Numbered from the stretch's first letter, positions 36,936 to 46,083 are shown. The stretch: 64,000 nt of DNA from Pseudomonadota bacterium (GCA_021845595.1 JAJZVV010000008.1:62001-126000); one strand, 5' to 3'. Numbers and translations: made by a program. Notes: a model not told the origin generated them from the letters alone.

Positions 36936-38339
36936 ATGACCACGCCGACCGATGAGGCGCCGACGCCGCCCGACCCGAACCGCGGGGCCCCCCCGGGCGC
37001 ACCCCTGGGCCCACCCCTGGGCGCCCCCCTGGGCGCGAGCCGTGCCCGGTTCGCGGTGCTCGCGCTCCTGGTCGGGGCCGTCACCATCAACTATCTCGAC
37101 CGCGCCGTGCTCGGCATCGCCGCCCCCTCGGTGCGCCAGGGGCTCGGGCTCGACGCGGCACAGATGGGGATCGTCTTCTCGGCTTTCTCCTGGTCCTATT
37201 TCGCCATGCAGATCCCCTCGGGGATCCTGCTCGACCGGTTCGGGGCGCGGCCGATCTACACCATCGCGCTCGCCGGCTGGTCGCTGTTCACCCTGCTGCA
37301 GGGCCTGGCGGGCGGCCTCGTCTCCATGGTCGGCATGCGGCTCGGGCTCGGCGTGTTCGAGGCGCCGTGCTTCCCCGCCAACGGCGCCATCGTCGGGCGC
37401 TGGTTCCCGCGCCGCGAGACCGGCATGGCGGTGGGCGTCTTCACCGCCGCCGAATATGTCGGGCTCGGCTTTCTCAGCCCGCTGCTGTTCTGGATCCTGC
37501 GGGAATTCGGCTGGCCGGCGCTGTTCTTCGCCACCGGCGCGGTGGGACTCGTCTTTGCCGTGCTCTGGTGGTTCGCCTATCGCGACCCGCACGCGAGCCG
37601 GCGGGTGAACCAGGCCGAGCTCGCCTACATCGAGGCAGGCGGCGGCAGCATCCGCGCCGGCGCCGCCGGCACGCGGTTCGCGCTGCGTCATGTGCGCCAG
37701 TTGTTCCGCTACCGACAGATGTGGGGGCTGTGCATCGGCCAGTTCGCGGTGAACTCGACGCTGGTGTTCTTCCTCACCTGGTTCCCGAGCTATCTGGCGA
37801 CCGCGCGCCACATGGAGTTCATCAAGGTCGGGTTCATGGCCACCCTGCCCTATGTCGCGGGGTTCTTCGGCATTCTCTTCGCCGGCTGGCTCGGCGATTT
37901 CCTGCTCGCCCGCGGCGCCTCGCTCAACCTGGCGCGCAAAACGCCGGTAGTGGCCGGGCTCGCCCTCGCCGCCAGCATCGTCGCCGCCAACTATGTCGAG
38001 AACGACGCGCTGGTCATCGCCATCCTCTCGCTCGCCTTCTTCGCCCAGGCGATGTCCTCGGCCGCCTGGGCAGTGCTGCCCGAAGTGGCACCGGTCGGGC
38101 TGCTCGGCCTCGTCGCCGGCCTGTTCAACGCCTCCGCAAATCTCGCCGGCATCGTCACGCCGCTGGTGATCGGCTTCGTCGTCCAGGTCACCGGCTCCTT
38201 CGTCGGCGCCATCGCCTTCGTCGGCATCGTCGCGGCGATCGGCGCGCTGACGTGGATCTTCGTCATCGGCGACCTCCATCGCATGGAGGTCGAGGGCCTG
38301 GCCTTCAGCCGGGCGTCGGCGCCCGCCGCCGTGCCGTGA
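36936..38339 (+). CDS. MFS transporter, anion:cation symporter (ACS) family
   Basis: A 467-residue 12-helix transporter with INYLDRAVLGIAAPSVRQGLG, AFSWSYFAMQIPSGILLDRFGAR and EAPCFPANGAIVGRWFPRRETGMAVG, the signature of ExuT/GudP/DgoT-type sugar-acid symporters. The N-terminal cytoplasmic stretch before helix 1 is a Pro/Gly/Ala/Leu repeat made by three copies of a 12-bp unit (36995-37030). The substrate is probably an organic acid or sugar acid. No catabolic genes adjoin it. Confidence 0.85.
   Translation: MTTPTDEAPTPPDPNRGAPPGAPLGPPLGAPLGASRARFAVLALLVGAVTINYLDRAVLGIAAPSVRQGLGLDAAQMGIVFSAFSWSYFAMQIPSGILLDRFGARPIYTIALAGWSLFTLLQGLAGGLVSMVGMRLGLGVFEAPCFPANGAIVGRWFPRRETGMAVGVFTAAEYVGLGFLSPLLFWILREFGWPALFFATGAVGLVFAVLWWFAYRDPHASRRVNQAELAYIEAGGGSIRAGAAGTRFALRHVRQLFRYRQMWGLCIGQFAVNSTLVFFLTWFPSYLATARHMEFIKVGFMATLPYVAGFFGILFAGWLGDFLLARGASLNLARKTPVVAGLALAASIVAANYVENDALVIAILSLAFFAQAMSSAAWAVLPEVAPVGLLGLVAGLFNASANLAGIVTPLVIGFVVQVTGSFVGAIAFVGIVAAIGALTWIFVIGDLHRMEVEGLAFSRASAPAAVP
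36995..37030 (+). repeat. 12-bp tandem repeat inside the MFS gene, three copies
   Basis: Units GGGCGCACCCCT, GGGCCCACCCCT and GGGCGCCCCCCT lie head to tail (36995-37030) and encode a P/G/A/L repeat ahead of the first membrane helix. Copy number is a likely strain-variable feature. Confidence 0.75.
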
Positions 38340-38350
38340 GCACGCGCCGA

Positions 38351-38374
38351 CGGCGCCGGCATGGCACGGCGCCG
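38351..38374. terminator. Hairpin between convergent MFS and lipoprotein genes
   Basis: CGGCGCCG occurs at 38351-38358 and 38367-38374. Because it is its own reverse complement, the two copies can pair as an 8-bp stem with an 8-nt loop, in the 38-bp gap between convergent genes. Confidence 0.45.
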
Positions 38375-38377
38375 CGC

Positions 38378-38896
38378 TCAGGGCGCGCCAGCGACGTGCT
38401 CGCCCTTCGCCCACGCGGCGAGGTCGCGGACGGTCCTCTCCACGGTGGTGCGCAGAACGAAGCTGTTCACGTTCACCTTCATGAGGCCGCCGGCCGGAAC
38501 CTCGCCGTCATTGCGGACCGCGGCCAGCGTGGCGCCGCTGCCGCCGTCGATGATGCGGGCGGCGACCTTGCCGCGCGTCGCCGCGCCGGCGGGAGGGATC
38601 CAGTAGAACGAGGGCGGCCCCTCGACAAAGTCGCTGACCGTGCAGACCAGGCGGTAGCGTCCGGCGGGGTCGAGGCGGAAGGCGGGCGTGGCTTCGAGCA
38701 CGCTGCGGAAATCATTCGTCGCCTCGGCACCGAGATCGTAGCCGGCGGCGTGGGTGAGGTCGGTGCAGGGCTCCAGCCTCAGCGCGACCACCCCGCCCGG
38801 CGGCGGGGCGCCAACGGTCAGCGGACTGTCCGGCGTGCAGCCGGCCAGCGCGAGGACCAAGACCGCGACATGTCCAGGGAGTGCCGAATTCCGCAT
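38378..38896 (-). CDS. Putative lipoprotein of unknown function
   Basis: A 172-residue protein. The signal sequence HVAVLVLALAGC ends in a good lipobox, with the lipidated Cys at residue 20. The mature part looks beta-rich (VVALRLEPCTDL, RYRLVCTVSDFVEGPPSFYWIPP, NSFVLRTTVERTVRDLAAWAKG) and has two further Cys. No family is recognised. Its start lies about 60 bp from an FNR-like box (38955-38968), so oxygen- or NO-dependent control is possible. Confidence 0.65.
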   Translation of the reverse strand: MRNSALPGHVAVLVLALAGCTPDSPLTVGAPPPGGVVALRLEPCTDLTHAAGYDLGAEATNDFRSVLEATPAFRLDPAGRYRLVCTVSDFVEGPPSFYWIPPAGAATRGKVAARIIDGGSGATLAAVRNDGEVPAGGLMKVNVNSFVLRTTVERTVRDLAAWAKGEHVAGAP

Positions 38897-38954
38897 GGGA
38901 ACCTCCTCGCCAATCCGACCTTACGCCTTTGAGCAGTTGCGACTTGGCCGCGCC

Positions 38955-38968
38955 TTGATGCGGGTCAA
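38955..38968. promoter_or_regulatory. FNR/Dnr-like binding box
   Basis: TTGATGCGGGTCAA matches the FNR-family consensus TTGAT-N4-ATCAA in nine of ten defined positions and extends symmetrically to CCTTGA...TCAAGG. It sits in the 207-bp divergent region between two lipoprotein genes, 58 bp before the start of the left one (minus strand) and 135 bp before the right one. Alphaproteobacterial FnrL, FixK and Dnr sites have this form. Confidence 0.6.
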
Positions 38969-39103
38969 GGTCCCGGGGCGTCGCGCGGCTCTGGGTGGTG
39001 GCGGGTACGGAATAAAATTCTTTTTGTGCCATTCGCTCGCCCCGATCTCGATCCAACTTATGGGTAGGATCGGTTCCGAGATCGCGGCAAGGGGAGCGCG
39101 GAC

Positions 39104-39553
39104 ATGACCGTGGCACGGTGGCGGAGGGCGGCGCGGATGGTGGCGCTGATGCTGCCGCTCGCCAGCGGCGCCTGCGTCTACCCCGACTATTACGGCTACG
39201 GGACCTATGGTGGCTATGGCGGGTATGGCGGCGGCTATGGCGGCTACTACGGCTACCCGTCCTACGCCTACCCGGCCTACGACTACGGTTGGGGCTTGCC
39301 ATTCCTGCTCGGCTGGGGCTGGGGGCTCGGCTGCTGCTTCGGCGGCTATGGCGGCTACGGCGGATATTACGGCCACGGCTACGGCTTCGACGGCGGCCAT
39401 GGCGGCTGGGGCGGCTATCGCGGCAACTGGGGCGGAACCGGTGCGGGATGGGGGGGCGGTGGTGGCTGGGGCGGTGGCGGCGGGGGCTGGGGCGGCGGGT
39501 TCCATGGCGGCGGCTTCGGCGGCTTCCACGGCGGCGGCTTCGGCCATGGCTGA
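39104..39553 (+). CDS. Gly/Tyr/Trp-rich putative lipoprotein
   Basis: A 149-residue protein with a basic start, hydrophobic segment and a possible lipobox (LPLASGAC, Cys ~25; the A at -1 is allowed, but S-G before it is not ideal). The mature part consists of YGGYGG repeats, a short hydrophobic tract (LPFLLGWGWGLGCCFGG) and GGGGWGGG repeats ending HGGGFGHG. Its design is similar to the lipoprotein at 21909-22346. Function is unknown. An FNR-like box lies upstream. Confidence 0.6.
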   Translation: MTVARWRRAARMVALMLPLASGACVYPDYYGYGTYGGYGGYGGGYGGYYGYPSYAYPAYDYGWGLPFLLGWGWGLGCCFGGYGGYGGYYGHGYGFDGGHGGWGGYRGNWGGTGAGWGGGGGWGGGGGGWGGGFHGGGFGGFHGGGFGHG

Positions 39554-39604
39554 GCCGGGCGCGGCGCGCCGATCGATCCCGGCCGTGCGGCGCGCGACCG
39601 CTTC

Positions 39605-40495
39605 CTATCGCGTCGTTTGGTCGGACAGGTTTTTTCCGTTGGCCGGTTCTGTCGGGTGGGATGCCGCGCCTGAAGCCGCACTCCTGGTCGCCTGAGCCCG
39701 CAGATAGGCGATCACCGCATCAAGATCCGTGTCGCTGACCACGTCCGCGGCGAAGCCGGGCATGCGCTGCGCGGGCCAGGTGCGCACCGCGGCCGGGTTG
39801 CGGATCAGCGCCCGCAGACCGGCGGCAGTGAAATAGGTCACGGCCGGCATCGGCTGCAGCAGATCCGGCCCGGCCACGCCCTCGCCACTGCCGGCGAGGC
39901 GGTGGCACGGCAGGCAGTTTACGGCGAACACCGCTTGGCCACGCCGCGCCGGCGCATCGGCGGGCTCCAACGCGTCCACCGCCAGCCCGGGCCAGCGCTG
40001 CGCCGGGGTGGCGGCTTCGGCAAAGCCTGCCAGCGCGTAGGGCCATTGCTCCGAAGAGACATGGCCGCGCTCCGGGTGCTGCCAGATCAGGTAGAACGGG
40101 CCGGCCGAAACACTCTGGCCGGGCAGGTTCGGCCAGGGATGCGCCGGCTCCTCGATGGCCACCCATGGCACCGCGGCGCCATCGATGAGGCTTCGCGGCA
40201 AGTGCGAGACGAACCCGTCCATGGCCCGCGCCGCGATCGTATCCGCGGCACTCGGAGGCCGCTCCGCGAGCAGCGCGCGCAGCGGCACGGCGCGATAGGT
40301 CATCGGCCGGCCATAGGCGGAATCGTGCGGCACGGAGACGGTCGCGGCATCCCGCCGCGCCAGCAGTTCGCTGCGCGAGACCTGCGCAGTGGTTCCGCCC
40401 ATGGTGATCGTCAGCACAGGCTCGCCGGCACGTGCGGGGGAAGCGGCCAAAGCGGCCAGCAAGAGCAGCAACAAGATGCATCTCATCGCGCGCAT
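39605..40495 (-). CDS. Periplasmic cytochrome c with N-terminal molybdopterin-oxidoreductase-associated domain
   Basis: A 296-residue exported protein (signal peptide MRAMRCILLLLLLAALAASPARA). Residues ~25-175 form a domain with no heme motif (VLTITMGGTTAQVSRSELLA, YGRPMTYRAVPLRALLAE), similar in layout to small domains accompanying MsrP/SoxC-type enzymes. Residues ~185-285 are a class I cytochrome c with one heme site, CLPCH at 194-198, and an axial Met in RMPGFA. It is the last gene of the redox operon and probably accepts electrons from the molybdoprotein. The start could also be the ATG ending 40486. Confidence 0.78.
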   Translation of the reverse strand: MRAMRCILLLLLLAALAASPARAGEPVLTITMGGTTAQVSRSELLARRDAATVSVPHDSAYGRPMTYRAVPLRALLAERPPSAADTIAARAMDGFVSHLPRSLIDGAAVPWVAIEEPAHPWPNLPGQSVSAGPFYLIWQHPERGHVSSEQWPYALAGFAEAATPAQRWPGLAVDALEPADAPARRGQAVFAVNCLPCHRLAGSGEGVAGPDLLQPMPAVTYFTAAGLRALIRNPAAVRTWPAQRMPGFAADVVSDTDLDAVIAYLRAQATRSAASGAASHPTEPANGKNLSDQTTR

Positions 40496-40531
40496 TTCCC
40501 CGTGCGCGGACAGAGCCTGTGTCAACGGATC

Positions 40532-41308
40532 CTATATTCCGGCGTACCAGGCATATCCCTGGTCTTCCCAATAGCCGCCGCGGCCGCCGCCGATGGAGCG
40601 GAAATCCTCGACGAATTCGATTCGCATCACGTATTTCGCCATTTTGTAGCCAAGCTGCCGCTCCACCCGCAGCCGCAGCGGCGCGCCGTGCGCCACTGGC
40701 AGGACCGCGTCGTTCATCTCGTACGCCAGGATCGTCTGCGGATGCACCGCTTCGATCAAATCTATACTTTCATAATATTTCGTCGCCGGGTTACCGTTCT
40801 CCATCGGATCGGCACAATGGAACACGGCGAAGCGCGCCGCCGCCTTCGGCTCGACGCGCTCAAGAATTTCGGCCAGCGGCACGCCTTTCCATTTGCCGAT
40901 GCAGCTCCAGCCCTCGACGCAGTCATGGCGCGTGATCTGCGTCCGCGCCTTCATCGCCCGCAGATCCGCCAGGGAATACTGCCCCGGCCGGGCCACCAGC
41001 CCGTCCACCTGCAGCTTCCACTCGGCAAACCCGTTCGCCGCGTGGGCCTGGTAGTCGTCGTCATCCGGGTCCACGGTCCCATTGCCCTTGAACGACCCGG
41101 TGATATCGGCCTCGGAATATTCCCGCGCGAGCGCGTCGCCGGCGAGCCAGTGCTGGATGAGCAGCGACAGACGCGAGGCGCTGCCCAGCCATCCCTGCAC
41201 CGTGGGATTGCCCGCCACGCGATCGCAGCCACCCACCAGCAGCGAACCCAGCGCCGCGATCGTCAGCCCGCGCCGCCCCAGCGCGACCGCCTCGTCGTCA
41301 CCGTCCAT
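40532..41308 (-). CDS. Periplasmic molybdopterin-dependent oxidoreductase (sulfite oxidase/MsrP superfamily)
   Basis: A 258-residue protein of the sulfite-oxidase fold. The molybdenum-ligand Cys is Cys130 in TRHDCVEGWSCIGKWKGVPL, which matches the DCVEGWS motif of MsrP (YedY). The C-terminal HGAPLRLRVERQLGYKMAKYVMRIEFV is also diagnostic. The N-terminus has a twin-Arg (GRRGLTIAALGSLLVGGC), suggesting Tat export of the folded cofactor-containing enzyme, possibly lipid-anchored at Cys28. Flanked by a cytochrome b561 and a cytochrome c, it is part of a membrane-linked redox chain. The substrate may be sulfite, methionine sulfoxide or another S/N-oxide. Confidence 0.83.
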   Translation of the reverse strand: MDGDDEAVALGRRGLTIAALGSLLVGGCDRVAGNPTVQGWLGSASRLSLLIQHWLAGDALAREYSEADITGSFKGNGTVDPDDDDYQAHAANGFAEWKLQVDGLVARPGQYSLADLRAMKARTQITRHDCVEGWSCIGKWKGVPLAEILERVEPKAAARFAVFHCADPMENGNPATKYYESIDLIEAVHPQTILAYEMNDAVLPVAHGAPLRLRVERQLGYKMAKYVMRIEFVEDFRSIGGGRGGYWEDQGYAWYAGI

Positions 41309-42146
41309 GGCTGTCGTCCTCGATCGCGTATCGCCCCGTCACCATCGAGCGGAGATTGTTCCACGCACCGGAGAGCGCCACCATCACCACGTGCACCAGC
41401 ACGAACCCCACCAGCAGCAGGGCGCCGATGAAATGCACGGTCCGGGCCGACTGCCGGCCATCGAACAGCGCCAGCAGCCAGGGGAACGCCGCATCCAGCC
41501 GCGGCGACATCGCCAGCCCGGCGAGCACGATCACTGGCAGCACGATCGCGACCACGCCGAGATAGGCCAGTTTCTGCAGCACATTATAGGCGCGCGCCTC
41601 CTCGCCATGCGGGAACCGCAGCAGCGCATGGTCGCGCAGCGTCCGCCCGATCAGCCGCCACTCGCCCCGGCGTGGCACCAGATCGCGCCAGAAATGGACG
41701 CTGATCACGCCTGCCAGGACATAGACCGCGCCGTTCGCCACCAGCAGCCAGGCAAAAAAGAAATGCCACAGCCGGCCCTCGGCCAGCGACTGCCAGCCCG
41801 GCAGGGTGATCCAGCCCGGAAACCCCCGGGCCACGGGCTGCCCGGAGGCGTCGTTCGACACCCCGAGCACGCCGGTCGTGATGAAGCGGTGGCCCAGGAG
41901 CGTCGTCACGCCACGAGCGGGCTCTTCCGCCGTCATCGCCAGCAGCGGGTGGTCGAAATCCGACTGCTGGCCCCAGTACAGCGCCGGGTGCGCGTTGAAA
42001 ATCTGCAGCCCGCTCATGAGCAGAACCGTCAGACAGACGACGTTCACCCAGTGCGTCACCCGCACGACGGCCGAGTGCCGATGGATCAGCCGGCGTCCCG
42101 ACCGAGCTTCGGACGCCGCCCTGCCTGTGTCGGGCATCGCATTCAC
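41298..42146 (-). CDS. Cytochrome b561-type membrane subunit
   Basis: A 282-residue inner-membrane protein with four or five helices of the Ni/Fe-hydrogenase b-type/b561 fold. His residues suited to heme ligation are HSAVVRVTHWVNVVCL in helix 1, LWHFFFAWLLVANG in the second, and GRQSARTVHFIGALLLVGFVLVHVVMVAL in the last. It overlaps the molybdoprotein gene downstream by 11 bp and the exported-protein gene upstream by 4 bp. It would connect the periplasmic molybdoenzyme with the quinone pool. Confidence 0.83.
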   Translation of the reverse strand: MNAMPDTGRAASEARSGRRLIHRHSAVVRVTHWVNVVCLTVLLMSGLQIFNAHPALYWGQQSDFDHPLLAMTAEEPARGVTTLLGHRFITTGVLGVSNDASGQPVARGFPGWITLPGWQSLAEGRLWHFFFAWLLVANGAVYVLAGVISVHFWRDLVPRRGEWRLIGRTLRDHALLRFPHGEEARAYNVLQKLAYLGVVAIVLPVIVLAGLAMSPRLDAAFPWLLALFDGRQSARTVHFIGALLLVGFVLVHVVMVALSGAWNNLRSMVTGRYAIEDDSHGR

Positions 42147-42760
42147 ATCGGCGGTTTGAGCCCGTCCTTGCCGACGACGACCGCACCCGCGGCGAGCTGA
42201 CCATCGTCGGCCTTGCGCGCGATCACGAACACCTTGGCGCCGGGCTTCAGCACATCGGCCGAAGCGGTGGTGAAGGCGACGATCTGAGCGTCCGGCGGCA
42301 CGTCGATGGTCTGCGATCCGCCCTTATAGTCCAGCTTCAGCACCCGGTCCGCGCCGACGGATTCCACCTTCGCGATGTTCGCGTTGGTCATCATGTTCGG
42401 CCCGCTTTCCAGATCCCAGGGATAATGCCCTTCACCCAGGCCGCGCAGGCTTTCGTCGAACACATGGACCTCGACCGCGACGCGATGGCCGTTCTTTTCC
42501 ACCGAGGTGATGCCGACGAACCTGCCGTCGGCGACGGCGCCGATGTCGGCCCGGCTGACCTGGAAGACCTTGGTCGTATCGGCGAAGGCAACCTTCTGCT
42601 CGCCGCGCGCTGTCTTCAGCGCCAGGACATGGTCCTGCAGCGAGTCGACGCTGCCGCGCAGATGTTGCGGCGGCGGCCCCTCGGCGCCGGCCCACGAAGC
42701 GGCCAGCAGCGTGCCGCCGAATGCGAGCGTGAGACCGAGCGTGATCCGACGAATCCCCAT
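42143..42760 (-). CDS. Exported protein of unknown function, first gene of the redox operon
   Basis: A 205-residue protein with a signal peptide (TLGLTLAFGGTLLAASWAGA, cleavage about residue 26). The mature part is built of short beta-strand repeats: HLRGSVDSLQDHVLALKTARGEQKVAFADTTKVFQVSRADI and a similar second half VLKLDYKGGSQTIDVPPDAQIVAF...LKPGAKVFVIARK. This looks like two OB-fold (DUF5666-like) units. It is translationally coupled to the cytochrome b561 gene (ATGA), so a role in assembling or tuning the redox complex is plausible but unproven. Confidence 0.7.
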   Translation of the reverse strand: MGIRRITLGLTLAFGGTLLAASWAGAEGPPPQHLRGSVDSLQDHVLALKTARGEQKVAFADTTKVFQVSRADIGAVADGRFVGITSVEKNGHRVAVEVHVFDESLRGLGEGHYPWDLESGPNMMTNANIAKVESVGADRVLKLDYKGGSQTIDVPPDAQIVAFTTASADVLKPGAKVFVIARKADDGQLAAGAVVVGKDGLKPPM

Positions 42761-42934
42761 GGCTTGATACCCCCCGTGTGCGTTGTCGCCGCCGCCGGCT
42801 TCCCGGCCTGATTATCGACCGAGGGTTACCAGCGAATCGGCGCGGCAACAAGGCAATTGACACGCGTTCGCATCCTGCCCCGCCCAAGCGGGCGGCGCGG
42901 GCTGGCGCGTGGGCCGGCCCTTCGCCGTCCGCGC

Positions 42935-43555
42935 CTATTTGCGCGCCGGCAGCCGAGGCGCGTCCGCCTCGTCGGGCACCGGCACGCCGGCGACGTTGAG
43001 CGTCATCGAGACGGTGGTGTAGTAGCCGCTCAGGCCGATGAGATCGACCGCACCCTGATCACCGAAGCGGGCCTTGACGGCGTTGAAAGTTCCGTCCGTC
43101 ACCGTCTTGTGGGCATAGAGCTCGGTGCAGAAATCATAGACCATGGCCTCGTCGGCGCTCATCCCCTCGGGCCGGCGGCCGGCGCCGATGGCATCGGCGA
43201 TGGCCGGCGAGAGCCCGGCCTGCATGGCGATCTTGTAGTGCGCGTACCATTCGAACTCGGCATCCCACTGGCGCGCGGTGACGAGGATGGCGAGCTCGTT
43301 CAGCACGTGCGGGATGGAGGATTTGAAACGGATATATTCGCCGACGCGCTGCAGCCGGTCGGCGAGATCCGGGCTGCGCAGCCAGGCGTTGAACGGTCCG
43401 GCCAGCGAGTGGCGCGGGCCGGAGGTGATGTGCCCGACGACCTCCTGCTGCGCCGGCGTCATCTGGTCCGGCGTCAGCGCGGGAAATCGCTGCTGGGCAC
43501 GGACGCTGCCGGCGATGAGCATGAGCGCCGCGGCGGCGGCGAGCGGGTGGTGCAT
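42935..43555 (-). CDS. Exported carboxymuconolactone decarboxylase/AhpD-like protein
   Basis: A 206-residue all-helical protein of the CMD/AhpD superfamily (GPFNAWLRSPDLADRLQRVGEYIRF...LNELAILVTARQWDAEFEWYAHYKIAMQAGLS). It lacks the CxxC of true AhpD in the ARQWDAEFEWYAH region, so a peroxidase-reductant role is unlikely and it resembles the CxxC-less CMD branch. A signal peptide (residues 1-20, LAAAAALMLIAGSVRAQ) sends it to the periplasm, unusual for the family. Function is unknown. It precedes tyrS on the same strand order but is separate in role. Confidence 0.8.
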   Translation of the reverse strand: MHHPLAAAAALMLIAGSVRAQQRFPALTPDQMTPAQQEVVGHITSGPRHSLAGPFNAWLRSPDLADRLQRVGEYIRFKSSIPHVLNELAILVTARQWDAEFEWYAHYKIAMQAGLSPAIADAIGAGRRPEGMSADEAMVYDFCTELYAHKTVTDGTFNAVKARFGDQGAVDLIGLSGYYTTVSMTLNVAGVPVPDEADAPRLPARK

Positions 43556-43585
43556 GGTGTTTCCTCCGGGAATGGTGGGTCGTGG

Positions 43586-44830
43586 TCAGCCTGGCCGCAC
43601 GAGCAGGTGGCGCTTGCGGCCGATGGTGATTTCAAGCGCACCCGCGCGCAGATCTCCGGTGGCGAAGCGCTGCGTCTCATCGGCGAGCACGCTGTCGTTC
43701 ACGCGTACGGCGCCCTGACGGATGAGCCGGCGCGCCTCGCTGTTGCTCGGCGCCCCGCCGGCGGCGACGACGAGGGCGACGGCGCTCATCCCCGCCGCCA
43801 GGGTCGCGGCGGGCACATGCACGGTGGGCAGGTCGGCCGCGGCGTGGCCCTGCTCGAAGGTGGCGCGCGCGGTCTCCGCCGCTCCCGCCGCCGCCGCGCG
43901 GCCGTGCGCCAGCGCCGTCGCCTCGGTGGCGAGGATTTTCTTCGCCTCGTTGATCTCCGCGCCGCCGAGCGCTTCCAGCCGCGCGATTTCAGCCAGCGGA
44001 CTCTCGGTGAACAGGCGCAGGAAGCGGCCGACATCGGCATCCTCCACATTGCGCCAGAACTGCCAGTATTCGTAGGGCGAGACGCGGTCGGCGGTCAGCC
44101 ACACGGCGCCCTGGGCGGTCTTGCCCATTTTCGCGCCCGACGCGGTGGTGATCAGCGGCGAGGTGAGGCCGAACAGCGCCGCGCCCTCGGTCCGGCGGCC
44201 GAGTTCGACCCCGCAGACGATGTTGCCCCACTGGTCCGAGCCGCCCATCTGCAGCAGCACGCCGTGGCGGCGGTGGAGCTCGCGGAAATCGTAGCTCTGC
44301 AGGATCATGTAGTTGAATTCGAGGAAGGTGAGCGGGTGCTCGCGCTCCAGCCGCAGGCGCACGCTGTCGAAGCCGAGCATGCGGTTGACGGTGAAATGGG
44401 TGCCGACATCGCGCAGCAGGTCGATATAGGCGAGCCGATCGAGCCAGTCGGCGTTGTTGACCAGGCGCGCGTCGGTCGGGCCGTCGCCGAAGCGCAGGAA
44501 CGGGTCGAACACGCGGCGGATGCCGGCCATGTTCTCGGCGATCTGCGCGTCGGTGAGGAGCTGGCGGGATTCATCCTTGCCGGACGGATCACCGATGCGC
44601 GTCGTGCCGCCGCCGAGCAGCACCAGGGGCGCGTGGCCGGTGCGCTGGAACAGGCGCAGCAGCATGATCTGCACCAGCGAGCCGACATGCAGGCTGGGCG
44701 CGGTGCAATCGAAGCCGATATAGGCGGGCACGCGGCCGGCGCGGAGCCGATCGTCCAGCGCCTCGGTGTCGGTGCATTGGAACACGAAGCCGCGCGCGGT
44801 GGCTTCGTGCAGGAAATCGCTTCTCGGCAT
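43586..44830 (-). CDS. tyrS: Tyrosyl-tRNA synthetase TyrS
   Basis: A 414-residue class I aminoacyl-tRNA synthetase. The tyrosine/ATP site shows [19 protein letters not shown] (HVGS is the HIGH-type motif), [10 protein letters not shown], and [12 protein letters not shown] (KMSKS-type). The C-terminal S4-like RNA-binding domain is [18 protein letters not shown]. The ATG ending 44830 matches usual family starts; the open frame extends further upstream but only as the antiphase of anmK. It is divergent from anmK with a 57-bp gap, as in many alphaproteobacteria. Confidence 0.94.
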   Translation of the reverse strand: MPRSDFLHEATARGFVFQCTDTEALDDRLRAGRVPAYIGFDCTAPSLHVGSLVQIMLLRLFQRTGHAPLVLLGGGTTRIGDPSGKDESRQLLTDAQIAENMAGIRRVFDPFLRFGDGPTDARLVNNADWLDRLAYIDLLRDVGTHFTVNRMLGFDSVRLRLEREHPLTFLEFNYMILQSYDFRELHRRHGVLLQMGGSDQWGNIVCGVELGRRTEGAALFGLTSPLITTASGAKMGKTAQGAVWLTADRVSPYEYWQFWRNVEDADVGRFLRLFTESPLAEIARLEALGGAEINEAKKILATEATALAHGRAAAAGAAETARATFEQGHAAADLPTVHVPAATLAAGMSAVALVVAAGGAPSNSEARRLIRQGAVRVNDSVLADETQRFATGDLRAGALEITIGRKRHLLVRPG

Positions 44831-44887
44831 GTCGGCATTGTGCTCCAGGCTTTCCGAGGCAGCTAGCACGGGGAGCGCGGTGAGAAA

Positions 44888-45952
44888 ATGCGGGTGATCG
44901 GGCTGATGAGCGGCACCTCGCTCGACGGGGTGGACGCGGCGCTGATCGAGACCGACGGCGAACGGATAGCCGGGTTCGGGCCGCGCCTGACGCTGCCCTA
45001 CGACGCGGCGCTGCGGTCGGATCTGCGCCGGCTGCTCGCCCTCGCGCCGGGGCTGGCGGCGGACGATCCCGTCCTCGCCGGGGTCGAGGCGCGGCTGACG
45101 GCGCGCCACGCCGAGGCGGTGGCGGCGCTGGGCGAGGCCGCGGATCTGGTGGGGTTCCACGGCCAGACCATCCTGCACGCCCCCGCCGAGCGGCGGACCT
45201 GGCAGATCGGCGACGCGGCGGCGCTGGCGCGGCTGACGGGCATGGCGGTGGCGCATGATTTCCGCACCGCCGACGTCGCTGCCGGCGGCGAGGGCGCGCC
45301 ACTCGCCCCGGTGTTCCACGCCGCTCTCGCCGCACGCCTGCCGCGGCCGCTGGCCGTGCTCAACATCGGCGGGGTGGCGAACGTGACGTGGATCGGCGCC
45401 GACGGCGATTTCACCGCCTGCGACACCGGCCCGGGCAACGGCCCGCTCGATGACTGGGCGATGCGCCACGCCGGCACCACGTTCGATCGCGACGGCGCAC
45501 TGGCCCGCTCCGGCCGCGCGGACGCGGCGGTGCTGGCGCGGCTGCTGGCGCACCCGTATTTCGCCCGCCCGGCCCCGAAATCCCTCGACCGGCTGGCATT
45601 TTCCGCCCTGCTGGCGGCCAGCGGCCTGGCCGCGCTCGCGCCGCCCGACGGCGCGGCGACCCTCACCGCCTTCATCGCCGCCGCCGTCGCCGCGACCGCG
45701 ATCCCGCAGCCGCCGCGGCGCTGGCTCGTCACCGGCGGCGGGCGGCGCAATCCGGCGATCATGGCAGCACTGGCCGCCGCCCTGCCCGCCCCGGTCGAAC
45801 CGGTGGAGGCGGTGGGCTGGGATGGCGACGCGCTGGAGGCGCAGTGCTTCGCCTTCCTCGCCGCCCGCGTGGCCCGCGGCCTGCCCCTGAGCTTCCCCGC
45901 CACCACCGGCACGCCGGCGCCGCTGGCCGGCGGACGCATCACCCCTCCCTGA
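44888..45952 (+). CDS. anmK: Anhydro-N-acetylmuramic acid kinase AnmK
   Basis: A 354-residue kinase that opens and phosphorylates 1,6-anhydro-MurNAc to MurNAc-6-phosphate in peptidoglycan recycling. It begins [22 protein letters not shown], the AnmK signature and phosphate loop, followed by [67 protein letters not shown] and VTGGGRRNP. Length is normal. Confidence 0.94.
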   Translation: MRVIGLMSGTSLDGVDAALIETDGERIAGFGPRLTLPYDAALRSDLRRLLALAPGLAADDPVLAGVEARLTARHAEAVAALGEAADLVGFHGQTILHAPAERRTWQIGDAAALARLTGMAVAHDFRTADVAAGGEGAPLAPVFHAALAARLPRPLAVLNIGGVANVTWIGADGDFTACDTGPGNGPLDDWAMRHAGTTFDRDGALARSGRADAAVLARLLAHPYFARPAPKSLDRLAFSALLAASGLAALAPPDGAATLTAFIAAAVAATAIPQPPRRWLVTGGGRRNPAIMAALAAALPAPVEPVEAVGWDGDALEAQCFAFLAARVARGLPLSFPATTGTPAPLAGGRITPP

Positions 45953-46083
45953 GTGTCACGAACGACAGCGCATGCAACCGCGTTCGCGTTTCGGTCAGGT
46001 CTGGAACAGGAAACGAACGATTGGTTAACCGCGCGGCCGAGGCGGTTTGCCGCCGCCGGAACCTGGTCGAGCAACTATGTTTT

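Noticed and set aside
43586..45553. A 655-codon frame extending tyrS over anmK
   Set aside because: The extra 240 residues are Arg/Gly/Gln-rich antisense of anmK; the conserved TyrS start is at 44830.
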